A DNA stretch of 64,000 bases, taken from contig CAJTTG010000002.1 of the NCBI GenBank assembly GCA_910579185.1, positions 124,001 through 188,000 on the forward strand. The letters are read 5' to 3'. This document shows, one piece after another, positions 34,440 through 42,893 of this stretch. The DNA is from an uncultured Muribaculaceae bacterium (GTDB taxonomy: Bacteria; Bacteroidota; Bacteroidia; Bacteroidales; Muribaculaceae). The translations under genes and the position numbers were made by a program. The notes below the pieces were generated by a model. That model was given only the letters and a program-made list of their open reading frames with translations, made no database searches and was not told where the DNA came from. The first letter of the stretch is position 1, and each line of letters opens with the position of its first letter.

Positions 34440-35183
34440 ATGCCAATACCGCAATATTTTCTTGACAGGCGCACGGTGCGCCGATTCTCTGATCGAGCTG
34501 TCGACATGTCCATGATCACTGAGATGCTTGGGGCTGCTGCACAGGCACCGAATACCGGCAACATGCAGCTGTATTCCGCCGTAGTGACTGTGTCGCCTGA
34601 AACCATCAAGGCTCTGGCTCCGGCTCATTTCAACCAGCCGGCATCGGTTGGATGCGCTGCGATGGTGACGTTCTGTGCCGATTTCAATCGGTTCGAGCAT
34701 TGGTGCCGTGTCAGCGACGCGGCTCCCGGCTATGACAATTTCCAGGCTTTTATATGGGCTGTGATTGATGCCACGATATTCGCCCAGCAGTTCTGCACAA
34801 TCGCCGAGCAGTCCGGACTTGGATGCTGCTACCTCGGCACCACCACTTATAATGCACCGCAGATTGCCGGGATCCTGGATTTGCCTAATCGTGTTGTGCC
34901 TGTTGTCACAATCGCCTTGGGCTGGCCCGACGGGGAGGCTCCGAAGTGCGATCGACTTCCAGTGGATTCGATTGTTCACATTGAAAAGTATAAGGATTAT
35001 TCCGACGATGATATCCGGGATATCTATTCATATAAGGAGTCATTGCCTGAAAATAAGAATTTTGTGTCGGAAAATGGCAAGGAAACACTGGCTCAGGTGT
35101 TCACCGATGTGCGTTATAAAAAATCCGACAACGAATATTTCTCCAAACTCTATCGCGATTTTATCGGAGAACAAGGCTTTTGA
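34440..35183 (+). CDS. Nitroreductase-family oxidoreductase
   Basis: A 247-residue FMN-dependent NAD(P)H oxidoreductase of the nitroreductase fold. It starts MPIPQYFLDRRTVRRFSDRA, the usual N-terminal RRSxRxF-like phosphate-binding segment. AAAQAPNTGNMQLYSAVVTV in part and GLGCCYLGTTTYNAPQIAGIL in part follow, then VVTIALGWPD. The substrate is unknown; family members reduce nitroaromatics, quinones or enones. The ATG at 34440 is chosen because the promoter lies just before it. A Crp/Fnr-type regulator follows after 2 bases, suggesting shared control. Confidence 0.9.
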   Translation: MPIPQYFLDRRTVRRFSDRAVDMSMITEMLGAAAQAPNTGNMQLYSAVVTVSPETIKALAPAHFNQPASVGCAAMVTFCADFNRFEHWCRVSDAAPGYDNFQAFIWAVIDATIFAQQFCTIAEQSGLGCCYLGTTTYNAPQIAGILDLPNRVVPVVTIALGWPDGEAPKCDRLPVDSIVHIEKYKDYSDDDIRDIYSYKESLPENKNFVSENGKETLAQVFTDVRYKKSDNEYFSKLYRDFIGEQGF

Positions 35184-35185
35184 CA

Positions 35186-35752
35186 ATGGAGACCGTCATT
35201 GCGAAAATCCGCTCTATGGGGGTCGATCTTCCTGCTGAATCTGTCAATAGGCTGATGCAATGCGTGTCACGGCGTTGTTTTACCCGGCGGCAGAAGATGG
35301 TCGAGGCCGGGGCGCGTGGCGGATACGCATATTTCATTGAAAAAGGGATCACGCGTTCCTACTGGCTTGTCGACGGTCAGGAGATAACCACATCTTTCTC
35401 CCTTGAGGGGAGCGTCGTGTTCAGCATGGATGAAATGTATTATGGCAAGGAATCGGAGGAATATGTGGAAGCTGTCGAGGCTGTTGAGGCTTATGCAATT
35501 GCTGTGGCTGATCTGCGGAAGCTTTGGACTGAAGATGCCGCTTTTGCAAGATGGGCGTTGCTGATCCATCAGGATGAATACCGGCGTCTACATCGTTCCC
35601 ACAAAGAACGCCTGACTTTGGCTGCCGCCGAACGCTATGAGGCTTTCCGCACTCAGTTCCCGGAAGTGTGCCGTCGGGCACGGCTTGGCGATATCGCTTC
35701 TTATCTCGGCCTTACGCTTCCGACATTGAGTCGGCTGAGAGCGAAAAAGTGA
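35186..35752 (+). CDS. Crp/Fnr-family transcriptional regulator
   Basis: A 188-residue regulator with an N-terminal cyclic-nucleotide-binding-like beta-roll (about 25-110: GGYAYFIEKGITRSYWLVDG, TTSFSLEGSVVF). The C-terminal helix-turn-helix reads ARLGDIASYLGLTLPTLSRLRAKK in part. No cysteines typical of an Fnr iron-sulfur cluster are grouped at the N-terminus, and the cAMP-binding residues are not obviously kept, so the ligand is unknown. It begins two bases after the nitroreductase stop and probably controls that gene or its own transcript. Confidence 0.9.
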   Translation: METVIAKIRSMGVDLPAESVNRLMQCVSRRCFTRRQKMVEAGARGGYAYFIEKGITRSYWLVDGQEITTSFSLEGSVVFSMDEMYYGKESEEYVEAVEAVEAYAIAVADLRKLWTEDAAFARWALLIHQDEYRRLHRSHKERLTLAAAERYEAFRTQFPEVCRRARLGDIASYLGLTLPTLSRLRAKK

Positions 35753-35793
35753 ATTTTTTGTCCTGCGACAAATCCTGAAGTATCGGCATGGCT

Positions 35794-35801
35794 TAATTTT
35801 G
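35794..35801 (+). promoter_or_regulatory. -7 box of the acyltransferase gene
   Basis: TAATTTTG, 15 bases before the chosen ATG. The upstream in-frame TTG at 35799 lies inside this box and is therefore not the start. Confidence 0.6.
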
Positions 35802-35816
35802 CACTCAAAAAAAGAA

Positions 35817-36989
35817 ATGGAATCTGTTCAACGAAATCTTACAGCTCCGCAGCGATATATGCTCCTTGACGGCTTGCGAGGCATTGCGGCCTTGGTGGTG
35901 ATCTGCTATCATGTAGGGGAGGGCTTTGCTACATCGTCCATGGATCAGGTGATCAACCATGGTTATCTGGCCGTCGACTTTTTCTTCATGCTCTCCGGCT
36001 TTGTTATCGGAAAGGCTTACGATGGGCGCTGGTCATCGAACAGACTTACTATAGGCGATTTTTTCCGACGTCGTCTGGTCAGGCTGCATCCTATGCTGAT
36101 ACTTGGTGCTGTTCTCGGACTGGTGGCCTTTGCGCTTCAGGGATTTGTCCAGTGGAACGGCACGCCGGTCGATATCCATTGGTCACTTATAGCACTTGTG
36201 CTGACCATGTTTTTCATTCCTGCTTATCCGGGATCGCCGTATGAGGTCCGAGGCAATGGCGAACTGTTTCCCCTGAATGGCCCGGCTTGGTCATTGTTTT
36301 TCGAGTATATAGGCAATATGGCTTATGCTCTGATCCTCCGGCGGCTGTCGACAAAGGCTCTGTTTGCTGTGACCGCATTGTCGGGTATCGGACTGGGCGT
36401 TTTTGCTATTGGCAATGGCTCCGGCACATATCATTTAGGTGTGGGGTGGTCGCTTGGCGATTACAATTTTATCGGCGGAATGCTCCGTCTGGGTTTTGGA
36501 TTCTCGGCCGGATTGCTGATGGCACGTGTGTATGTGGATCGCCATATCCGCGGTGCCTTCTGGATTTGCACGGCCGGTATCGTACTGCTGCTTTCTATGC
36601 CGTTTGTCGGCGATGCGGAGTCGGGCACCGGATGGTTTAACGGACTCTACGACACCGTGTGCGTTCTTCTGGCCTTTCCGGCTATTCTTTTCGTCGGAGC
36701 TTCCGGCGATACCGGTAGGGAACGTCCCGGCGGATTCTATGATTGGCTCGGCCGCCTGTCCTATCCGGTCTATATTGTCCACTATCCCTTGATGTATCTG
36801 TTTTATGCCTGGGTATGGGCTGAAGGATTGGCGTTCGCCCAATGCTGGCATGTGGCTCTGGGGGTTGTGTCGCTGAGTGTCCTTGTGGCATTCGTCGCTC
36901 TGAAATACTATGATGAGCCTGTTCGGGCATGGCTGTCCTCGCGATCCTCGCGGAAATATTCTGTCGCTGCACCGTCAAAATCCGTCTGA
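35817..36989 (+). CDS. Acyltransferase family 3 (OafA-like) membrane protein
   Basis: A 390-residue integral membrane O-acyltransferase with about ten helices. The signature is near the N-terminus: YMLLDGLRGIAALVVICYHV, whose RGxxA and His are catalytic-family landmarks. HGYLAVDFFFMLSGFVIG follows, then FFRRRLVRLHPM. Such proteins acetylate or otherwise acylate sugars of surface polysaccharides or peptidoglycan. No glycan biosynthesis cluster lies nearby, so the acceptor is unknown. It stands alone, ending at a terminator shared with dnaA. Confidence 0.93.
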   Translation: MESVQRNLTAPQRYMLLDGLRGIAALVVICYHVGEGFATSSMDQVINHGYLAVDFFFMLSGFVIGKAYDGRWSSNRLTIGDFFRRRLVRLHPMLILGAVLGLVAFALQGFVQWNGTPVDIHWSLIALVLTMFFIPAYPGSPYEVRGNGELFPLNGPAWSLFFEYIGNMAYALILRRLSTKALFAVTALSGIGLGVFAIGNGSGTYHLGVGWSLGDYNFIGGMLRLGFGFSAGLLMARVYVDRHIRGAFWICTAGIVLLLSMPFVGDAESGTGWFNGLYDTVCVLLAFPAILFVGASGDTGRERPGGFYDWLGRLSYPVYIVHYPLMYLFYAWVWAEGLAFAQCWHVALGVVSLSVLVAFVALKYYDEPVRAWLSSRSSRKYSVAAPSKSV

Positions 36990-37006
36990 CAAACGAAGAT
37001 AAAAGA

Positions 37007-37032
37007 GAAGCAACGGCTTTGGCCGTTGCTTC
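37007..37032. terminator. Bidirectional terminator between acyltransferase gene and dnaA
   Basis: GAAGCAACGGC (37007-37017) pairs with GCCGTTGCTTC (37022-37032) between two converging genes. T-rich flanks lie on both sides. Confidence 0.8.
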
Positions 37033-37061
37033 TTCATGTTTTCATGTTGTTACAGATTTGT

Positions 37062-38447
37062 TTATTTTATCAGGCAACTTTCGATTTGGTTAACATCGGT
37101 TTGCAGTTGTTTTTCGAGCGGCAGACGCTCTTCTATGTTCTTGCATGCATAGAGGACGGTGGCGTGTGTGCGCGACAGCCGTGTCCCGATTGCGGTCAGT
37201 GGCATTTTGGCGTGTTTCTTGGCGAGATACATCACCATCTGACGCGCGTCGGAAATCTCGCGCTTGCGTGATTTGGTGAATATCTGCTCCACGTCGATGC
37301 CGAAGTGGGTTGCCACTTCCTGAGTGATGATCTCGAAGTTGATCGGTCGATGGTTCACCTTCACGGCGTTGGCCAGCACCTTGCGAGCCAGGTCAAGGTT
37401 GATGTCTACATTGAGGATTGCGGCATGTGCGGTGATCGACACAACGATTCCCTCAAGTTCGCGGATGGAATCCGTCACGTTTGAGGCTATGTAGTCCACG
37501 ACTTCCTCCGGCAATTCCAAACCATCCTGCTCGGCTTTCTGGCGAAGCACCTCTTTGCGCAGGTTGTAGTCGGGGCTTTCGAGTTCGGCGGTCATGCCCA
37601 TCGTGAAACGTGAGATGAGTCGACGTTCCATTCCTTCCATTTTCGACGGACAGCAGTCACTGGCAAGGATGATCTGCTTGTGGTTGAGGATAAGATGGTT
37701 GAAGATGTGGAAGAATGTGTTTTGAGTGCTTTGCTTGCCTATGAGATCCTGAATGTCGTCAATTATCAGCGTGTCGATGCTCTGGTAGAAGTTGATGAAA
37801 TCGTTGATCTTACCTGAACGCACGGCAGTGGTGAACTGGCTTTCAAATAATCGGGCTGTGATATAGAGCACCCTTGATGATGGGATGGTTTCCTTGATTC
37901 TGATGCCAATGGCCTGGATGAGGTGGGTTTTGCCTACACCCGGTGCTCCGAACACAAAGAGTGGGTTGAAGGTCTTGCATTTCGGATCGTTGGCAATGGC
38001 TTCGCCGATCGAACGCGCAACTCTATTGCTCATGCTGTCACAATAGTTCTCAAACGTATAACTGGGGTTGAGCTGTGCGTCGATTTCCTGAAGCTGTGTC
38101 TGACGGAACGGGTTGGATGAAGCTCCCGGTTTGGGTGCGACGGCCGGACTCGGCTTTGAGCTGCCGATGGTGACTCCGGAGGTCGGTTCGTTGCCCACTT
38201 GGTTAAAGTGGTAGTATAGTTTCATTGTCGGGCCGTAGACTTTGTAGAGTGTGCGGCGCAACAGATTGGTGTAGCGTTCTTCCAGCTGCTCAATAAAGAA
38301 TTGGGACGGCACCATGAGTGTGAGTTTGCTGTCGGCGAAGCTCACGGAAGTCACAGGCTTGAACCATGCCTCATATTGTTCCGTCGGCAGGTTGTCGCGG
38401 AATATCTCGAGGCATTTATCCCAAAGTTGTTGATGGTTTTCCGTCAT
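37062..38447 (-). CDS. dnaA: Chromosomal replication initiator DnaA
   Basis: A 461-residue AAA+ initiator that binds DnaA boxes at oriC and opens the duplex. Domain I begins MTENHQQLWDKCLEIFRDNL. A linker follows, then the AAA+ domain with Walker A FGAPGVGKTHL and Walker B DTLIIDDIQDL. Domain IV carries the DNA-binding signature SRTHATVLYACKNIEERL. The ATG at 38447 is used because domain I starts there; a longer frame adds an unrelated basic segment. The 360-base upstream gap is AT-rich but has no recognisable DnaA-box cluster. Confidence 0.97.
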   Translation of the reverse strand: MTENHQQLWDKCLEIFRDNLPTEQYEAWFKPVTSVSFADSKLTLMVPSQFFIEQLEERYTNLLRRTLYKVYGPTMKLYYHFNQVGNEPTSGVTIGSSKPSPAVAPKPGASSNPFRQTQLQEIDAQLNPSYTFENYCDSMSNRVARSIGEAIANDPKCKTFNPLFVFGAPGVGKTHLIQAIGIRIKETIPSSRVLYITARLFESQFTTAVRSGKINDFINFYQSIDTLIIDDIQDLIGKQSTQNTFFHIFNHLILNHKQIILASDCCPSKMEGMERRLISRFTMGMTAELESPDYNLRKEVLRQKAEQDGLELPEEVVDYIASNVTDSIRELEGIVVSITAHAAILNVDINLDLARKVLANAVKVNHRPINFEIITQEVATHFGIDVEQIFTKSRKREISDARQMVMYLAKKHAKMPLTAIGTRLSRTHATVLYACKNIEERLPLEKQLQTDVNQIESCLIK

Positions 38448-38701
38448 GAGAAAGTGTTCAATAATAGCATGATTTTTCAATACAAATTTCAGAAGTTTTT
38501 TTATTAAAAACAAGTGACTTTTTATTTGCAAATGTGATCTTTATTGCACGTTGCTGAAATACAAGGATTTAAGTTATACTTTAAATATTTGTGAAGTTTT
38601 ACTTTAATAAATAGCTGTAAGTTGTCGTAAAATCAGCGTGTTGTTTGTGGTTGATTGCTGCATTGGGAGGTTGTGTCGGTATGGCGGTTGACCCATAAAA
38701 A
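38448..38701. other. AT-rich region upstream of dnaA
   Basis: No gene is visible. The stretch is strongly AT-rich (especially 38450-38630), as expected for a dnaA control region. I find no TTATCCACA-type boxes, so I do not call an origin. Confidence 0.5.
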
Positions 38702-38748
38702 CGGCCAATTTACAAAGGTTCCCGAATGAAAACCATGTAAATTGGCCG
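38702..38748 (-). terminator. Terminator of the MCE/MlaD-like gene
   Basis: A 13-bp perfect stem (38702-38714 with 38736-38748) with an inner GGTT/AACC pair, followed on the minus strand by TTTTTATG. Confidence 0.85.
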
Positions 38749-38808
38749 AGTTTGTTTATTTGGATTGAATCTAAATAATGCTTATGTCTGCGCCTGTGAC
38801 TTTTTTTG

Positions 38809-39729
38809 TTACAGGAGCTTGATGCTGATGTAGCGTTTAGGGTTTTTCTTAACGTCCTGAAGCAGCGAATCGAGGCTGGCTGAAGCGTTGTTGAGGTTGT
38901 TGTAGAGCTGCGCGTCATTCATCAGAAGTCCAAGCGATGAGTTCTGATTGTTGAGCTGAGCCATCAGTCCTTTGAGTGATTCAGAAGCCTGCATCACGTT
39001 GGTCATGGTCTGTTCCAGCGGCATGTCTTTGATCTGTGCCGATACGGTGGTCAGGTCGGATGCTATGGTGTTGAGGCTTGTCGACATGGTCTTGACGTTG
39101 GCCATTACGGTTGTGGCGTCGTTGGCTACACCGGGCATGCGGCTCATCACCTGATTGAGTTTTTCGCTCGACGACTCGATGTTGGCCATCGCTGATTCAA
39201 GGTGTCCGAGTGATTGACGCAGGGCAGGGTCGCTGGCGAGGGCGTTGAGTGATGTGATCAGGGAATCAATCTTTGGCATGATCTGCCCAACCGTGGGCAG
39301 GATGTCTTCTGTGATGCCCGACATAAGTCCGGCGGCTTTCTCTGTGGCAAGATTAGCTCCGATGGCCTCGTAGTTGGATGAGGTTCCGAGTTTGAGCTCT
39401 ATCGACGCCGTGCCGAGCATGTCTGTGGCGAGGATCGCTTTCGTGCCTTCCGGAAGACGCAGTTCTTTGTCAAGGCTCATTTCCACTATGACGTTGCCGG
39501 GGTGGGCGTAGTCGTAATTGATGTCTCGTACCAGGCCTACTTTGTAGCCGTTGAGGGTTACGGGGGCTGATTGTGCCAGTCCTGCCACATTATTATATGT
39601 GGCGTAATAGTAGTTGGCCGGCTTCAGGATGTTGTTTCCTTTGAGGTATTCGATCCCGAAGTAGACAACGAATACGGCGGCGATTACGGATAATCCTATC
39701 GTAAATTCCTTTGAATATTTGAATTTCAT
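38809..39729 (-). CDS. MCE/MlaD-family substrate-binding protein
   Basis: A 306-residue protein with one N-terminal membrane helix (about 9-28) and an MCE domain. The domain's landmarks are YYATYNNVAGLAQSAPVTLNG in part and GLVRDI. Downstream is a long helical region (150-290) rich in Ser/Ala/Leu with heptad-like spacing. MlaD-type proteins bind phospholipids and work with an ABC transporter (MlaE, MlaF) moving lipids between membranes. The Mla partners are not adjacent. The upstream gene encodes a cell-wall amidase, a common pairing in Bacteroidota. Confidence 0.92.
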   Translation of the reverse strand: MKFKYSKEFTIGLSVIAAVFVVYFGIEYLKGNNILKPANYYYATYNNVAGLAQSAPVTLNGYKVGLVRDINYDYAHPGNVIVEMSLDKELRLPEGTKAILATDMLGTASIELKLGTSSNYEAIGANLATEKAAGLMSGITEDILPTVGQIMPKIDSLITSLNALASDPALRQSLGHLESAMANIESSSEKLNQVMSRMPGVANDATTVMANVKTMSTSLNTIASDLTTVSAQIKDMPLEQTMTNVMQASESLKGLMAQLNNQNSSLGLLMNDAQLYNNLNNASASLDSLLQDVKKNPKRYISIKLL

Positions 39730-39774
39730 ATGCTGATGTTTTTTCAGAGGTTATGCTGTTTGTTTCTGTTAGGG

Positions 39775-40914
39775 CTATTTTATGCGTTGGCCGTCTTTTG
39801 TTTTTATTATGAAGGCATCGCTGAATTTCTTTTTGATTTCTTTGAGGGCGGTGTTTGCCTCTTCAAGTGAATCGTAGTCTCCGAAGGTGTATTTGTAGAG
39901 TTTGCCCTCGGAATAGTATTCCACCGGACTTAGACCTTTGAGTTTGGAAGATCCTGCCGGGACTTTTGTTGGGGTTGTGAATATCTGGATCTTGTATGTG
40001 ATCTTGCCGGATTTGTTTTGTTTTGCTGTCGTGGTGTTGGCGGTCTCTACGTTGGCTTCGTTGTTGGTTTTTGTTGTTGAAGCTTTTGTTTTGTTTTTAT
40101 TGCTGCCTATATTGTGCCCCAATGTTTTACGATAATTCTCAATACCGTTTGATATCGCTTCGGCTATTTTCTTGCAACCGCTTTCTGAATTAAGAAAACT
40201 CTCTCGGTTGGGGTTGCATATATAGTCCATCTCCACTAATATCGCAGGCATTGTGGAATGGAGCAGGAGCCACAGGCGTGATGTCTCGTTAACGTGATTG
40301 TCCTTTAGGCCGGCATGGCTGACGAGCTGTTTCTGGACTTCGTTGGCAAATGCGTTGCTCTTGCCCATCATCTTTGATTGGTTGATCTCTGTGAAGATAT
40401 AATACTCTGGTGAGTTGTCGAAGCCTTTGTAGGTGGTCTGATAGTTGTCCTCAAGCAATATGGCGCTGTTCTCGCGCATTGCAAGGTCTATGTTGTCGTT
40501 GGCATTGCTGTTGCCGAGAACGTAGACGGAGGTGCCGGACAGGGATGTGCGCCGGGGATTTTCAAAGGCGGCCGAATTGCAATGGAGCGATATGAACAGA
40601 TCGGCTTTGGCCTCCTTTGCTTTGTCCATGCGTCCTTTGATTGTCACGAATACGTCCGTCGTACGGGTGTAGACCACTTTTATGTCTTTGTAACGGTTGC
40701 TCAGTTCTTTTCCGAGCTTGAGCGCGACGGCCAGGTTTATGTCCTTTTCTTTGCATTTCGGCCCGAGGGCTCCGCTGTCTTTGCCTCCGTGGCCGGCATC
40801 GATCATCACAACGAAGTCTTTTGCCATACAAGGCTGTGTGCAGGTTGCGGCGGCGATTATCAATGCGATGATCGCTGTGGCAAATCTGCGGTGGAATGTT
40901 ATTCGTCGTGACAT
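39775..40914 (-). CDS. N-acetylmuramoyl-L-alanine amidase (Amidase_3) with SPOR domain
   Basis: A 379-residue exported zinc amidase that removes stem peptides from peptidoglycan. A signal peptide covers about 1-32. The Amidase_3 fold is marked by VVMIDAGHGGKDSGALGP (zinc His), LFISLHCNSAAFENP (His) and PAILVEMDYICNP (catalytic Glu). A Thr/Lys/Asn-rich linker leads to a C-terminal SPOR domain (KITYKIQIFTTPTK ... YKYTFGDYDSLEEANTAL), which binds denuded glycan at the division septum. The start ATG at 40914 is set by the -7 box at 40936-40943. A role in daughter-cell separation is inferred. Confidence 0.94.
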   Translation of the reverse strand: MSRRITFHRRFATAIIALIIAAATCTQPCMAKDFVVMIDAGHGGKDSGALGPKCKEKDINLAVALKLGKELSNRYKDIKVVYTRTTDVFVTIKGRMDKAKEAKADLFISLHCNSAAFENPRRTSLSGTSVYVLGNSNANDNIDLAMRENSAILLEDNYQTTYKGFDNSPEYYIFTEINQSKMMGKSNAFANEVQKQLVSHAGLKDNHVNETSRLWLLLHSTMPAILVEMDYICNPNRESFLNSESGCKKIAEAISNGIENYRKTLGHNIGSNKNKTKASTTKTNNEANVETANTTTAKQNKSGKITYKIQIFTTPTKVPAGSSKLKGLSPVEYYSEGKLYKYTFGDYDSLEEANTALKEIKKKFSDAFIIKTKDGQRIK

Positions 40915-40935
40915 GGACTTATGATGGATTGTCTG

Positions 40936-40943
40936 CAAAATTA
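40936..40943 (-). promoter_or_regulatory. -7 box of the amidase gene
   Basis: TAATTTTG on the minus strand, 21 bases before the amidase ATG. It is divergent from the GldB-like promoter. Confidence 0.65.
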
Positions 40944-41006
40944 CAAAAAGATGCTTTAAAAACTGAATTTATTTTGTTTAAATGGGAAAGATGATGAAGA
41001 ATTGCG

Positions 41007-41014
41007 TAAATTTG
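41007..41014 (+). promoter_or_regulatory. -7 box of the GldB-like gene
   Basis: TAAATTTG, 18 bases before the ATG at 41033. It decides this start over in-frame starts further upstream. Confidence 0.65.
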
Positions 41015-41032
41015 GCGATAAAATCAATGGTT

Positions 41033-42028
41033 ATGAAAGGATTTTTTTCTCTGTTTTTGACAATTATATATGTTTCGTTATGTGGCTGTTCGGGATCTGG
41101 ATTATCCGGCGTGGAGGCTGATTCTGTGCCGCCGGTGGCAATTGAACGTTTCGACAGGGCGGTGGGTTCGTTTGGAACCATGCCGGAATCCGGGAAAGAT
41201 TCTGTGGTGTCCCTGTATGAGCCGGTGATCAAGGTGATGGGACGAATTGAGAATGTCGCGGATGCTGATTCTCTTATGTCTATGTTGTCGGCCTCAAGGG
41301 CGACAGCTGTTTTCCAGCCCGACATTGAGTCCTATCTCCCCGACCTGAGTGCGGCGGAGGCTTCGCTGGGAGTCCTGAAAGATAGAATGGCGGCTTCGGC
41401 GGTAGGCTTCCCATCACGGGTATTCGGCGCGGTTATCCCTTATGATCAGTCGGTGATCATTGCCGATTCGATAGCAATAATAGGTCTGAATCATTATCTT
41501 GGATATGATTATCCCGGATATGCCGGTTTTGATGATTACAGGCGTCAGTTGAAAGTGCCGTCAAGGATTGCCGGAGATCTGGCTGAGGCTTTGGTTTACA
41601 CTTCGTTGCCTTATGTCTCTGATGCCGGGGCAACGGCTCTTTCGCGTATGATCTATGAGGGGCTTGTGCTGGCGGTCGTGATGGAGGCGTTGCCTGATCT
41701 GACTCTCCAATCGGCACTTGCCTATGACGATGGACAGATGGACTGGGCTTTGCAGAATGAGGCACGGATATGGGAGAAGATGGCTACGGATAATATGCTT
41801 TATAATAGTGATCCGGCTGTGGCTATGCGTCTGGTCGCGCCGTCGCCATCCACAAATATTGTCAATCCGTCATCGCCAGGCCGTATCGGACGTTTCGTGG
41901 GCTACAGGATTGTGGAGGCCTATCTGTCAGTCAATCCTGAAAAGTCGCCGGATCAGCTACTGTCGGATCGTGCCTATTATAATGCTTCTTTTCTTGTTGG
42001 TTCCGGGTATACGGGGCGTGGCAAATAG
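41033..42028 (+). CDS. GldB-like lipoprotein
   Basis: A 331-residue lipoprotein starting MKGFFSLFLTIIYVSLCGCSG, with lipobox LCGC. Similarity to the gliding-motility protein GldB is suggested by VIPYDQSVIIADSIAIIGLNHYLGYD in part and YAGFDDYRR. GldB is essential for gliding in Flavobacterium, but homologues occur throughout non-gliding Bacteroidales, where the role is unknown. No other gld genes are nearby. A weak CTCC/GGAG hairpin with a T-rich tail (42029-42050) may end the transcript. Confidence 0.75.
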   Translation: MKGFFSLFLTIIYVSLCGCSGSGLSGVEADSVPPVAIERFDRAVGSFGTMPESGKDSVVSLYEPVIKVMGRIENVADADSLMSMLSASRATAVFQPDIESYLPDLSAAEASLGVLKDRMAASAVGFPSRVFGAVIPYDQSVIIADSIAIIGLNHYLGYDYPGYAGFDDYRRQLKVPSRIAGDLAEALVYTSLPYVSDAGATALSRMIYEGLVLAVVMEALPDLTLQSALAYDDGQMDWALQNEARIWEKMATDNMLYNSDPAVAMRLVAPSPSTNIVNPSSPGRIGRFVGYRIVEAYLSVNPEKSPDQLLSDRAYYNASFLVGSGYTGRGK

Positions 42029-42161
42029 GGCTCCGTATAGGGAGTTTTGGGGTCTGCCGTTGCATGGTTAAGTAAAATTAACAAATGGCTCGGATCGCGC
42101 TTGGCAACACGGCTTCTGAGGGGTTGGAAAACGTAATATGCCTATTATCACCATGTTAAAT

Positions 42162-42192
42162 TTTGCCATTGGGAAAGAAAAACGTACCTTTG
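42162..42192 (+). promoter_or_regulatory. Promoter of the thioredoxin-fold gene
   Basis: TTTG (42162-42165), a 19-base spacer and TACCTTTG (42185-42192). It yields a leader of about 115 bases before the ATG at 42317. Confidence 0.75.
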
Positions 42193-42198
42193 CAGTGT

Positions 42199-42316
42199 TT
42201 TAATCATTGTGCGCGCCCAAAGAGTTGTGGCGCTTCGCCGAAAATCGGCGGGATTCCGGTAGTGTTGAAAAGTGTTTTTTCCGGCGGAATCTGATGTGTA
42301 ACTTAAAAAGAATGTA
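42199..42316 (+). promoter_or_regulatory. Structured 5' leader of the thioredoxin-fold gene
   Basis: The leader can fold CGCCG/CGGCG (42236-42240 with 42245-42249) and GATTCCGG with CCGgcGGAATC further on. No known riboswitch class is recognised. Confidence 0.4.
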
Positions 42317-42814
42317 ATGAAGAAAATCACGTTGATCTTTGCGATCTTCGCTGTTCTTCTTTTGACTGTGTCGGCTGGAACCGAGCGTGAGTATAATGCC
42401 GTGGAAGGCATGAAAGCGCCTTATTTTGAGGTGACAGACGGTGATGACGGAATTTCTTGGTCATCCGACGGCAAGGACGGACGCTTTGTGATAGTGAATT
42501 TCTGGGCATCGGGCGATGCCTCTTCACGCATAGCTGCCAATCGCTACGATAGCTATGTTAAAAGTGTCGGAGAAGAACGAATCGGTCTTGTGTCGATCAA
42601 TATCGACGAAAACAGGCGCCTCTTTGAAGAGATTGTGCGCCACGACGGAATGAATGGAGAATCGCAATTTAATGTTGAGACGGCTCAGGCTTCTGATCTG
42701 GTCAGAATGTTTGACATGTCAAATGGCCTGAAAAGTTTTCTGATTGATCCTGATGGGACAATCGTGGCCGTCGATCCGGCAACTGAGACTATTGCCGCTT
42801 TAGCATCGATATGA
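42317..42814 (+). CDS. Thioredoxin-fold protein lacking the catalytic cysteines
   Basis: A 165-residue exported protein with a signal peptide (about 1-20) and a TlpA/AhpC-like thioredoxin fold. The usual FWASWCxxC site appears as FWASGDASS (62-70), so the two cysteines are replaced by Asp67 and Ser70. The rest of the fold is preserved: VIVNFW, GLVSINIDENRRLFEEIV, and SFLIDPDGTIVAVDP. It cannot act as a disulfide reductase by the normal mechanism; a binding or structural role is more likely (inference). It is preceded by a structured leader and followed by a strong terminator. Confidence 0.85.
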   Translation: MKKITLIFAIFAVLLLTVSAGTEREYNAVEGMKAPYFEVTDGDDGISWSSDGKDGRFVIVNFWASGDASSRIAANRYDSYVKSVGEERIGLVSINIDENRRLFEEIVRHDGMNGESQFNVETAQASDLVRMFDMSNGLKSFLIDPDGTIVAVDPATETIAALASI

Positions 42815-42840
42815 TGCGGAGGCGTTGCTTAAAAATTTAA

Positions 42841-42875
42841 GGCCGGTTCCATATTGATATGGAACCGGCCTTTTT
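42841..42875. terminator. Bidirectional terminator between the thioredoxin-fold gene and glnA
   Basis: A 12-bp GC-rich perfect stem (42841-42852 with 42859-42870) and TTTTT. A T-rich flank exists on the other strand too. Confidence 0.9.
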
Positions 42876-42893
42876 CTGATATATTGCTGTTGA

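Noticed and set aside
38448..38808. Possible origin of replication beside dnaA
   Set aside because: The region is AT-rich, but I found no cluster of DnaA boxes or clear unwinding repeats. GC-skew over the whole chromosome would be needed.
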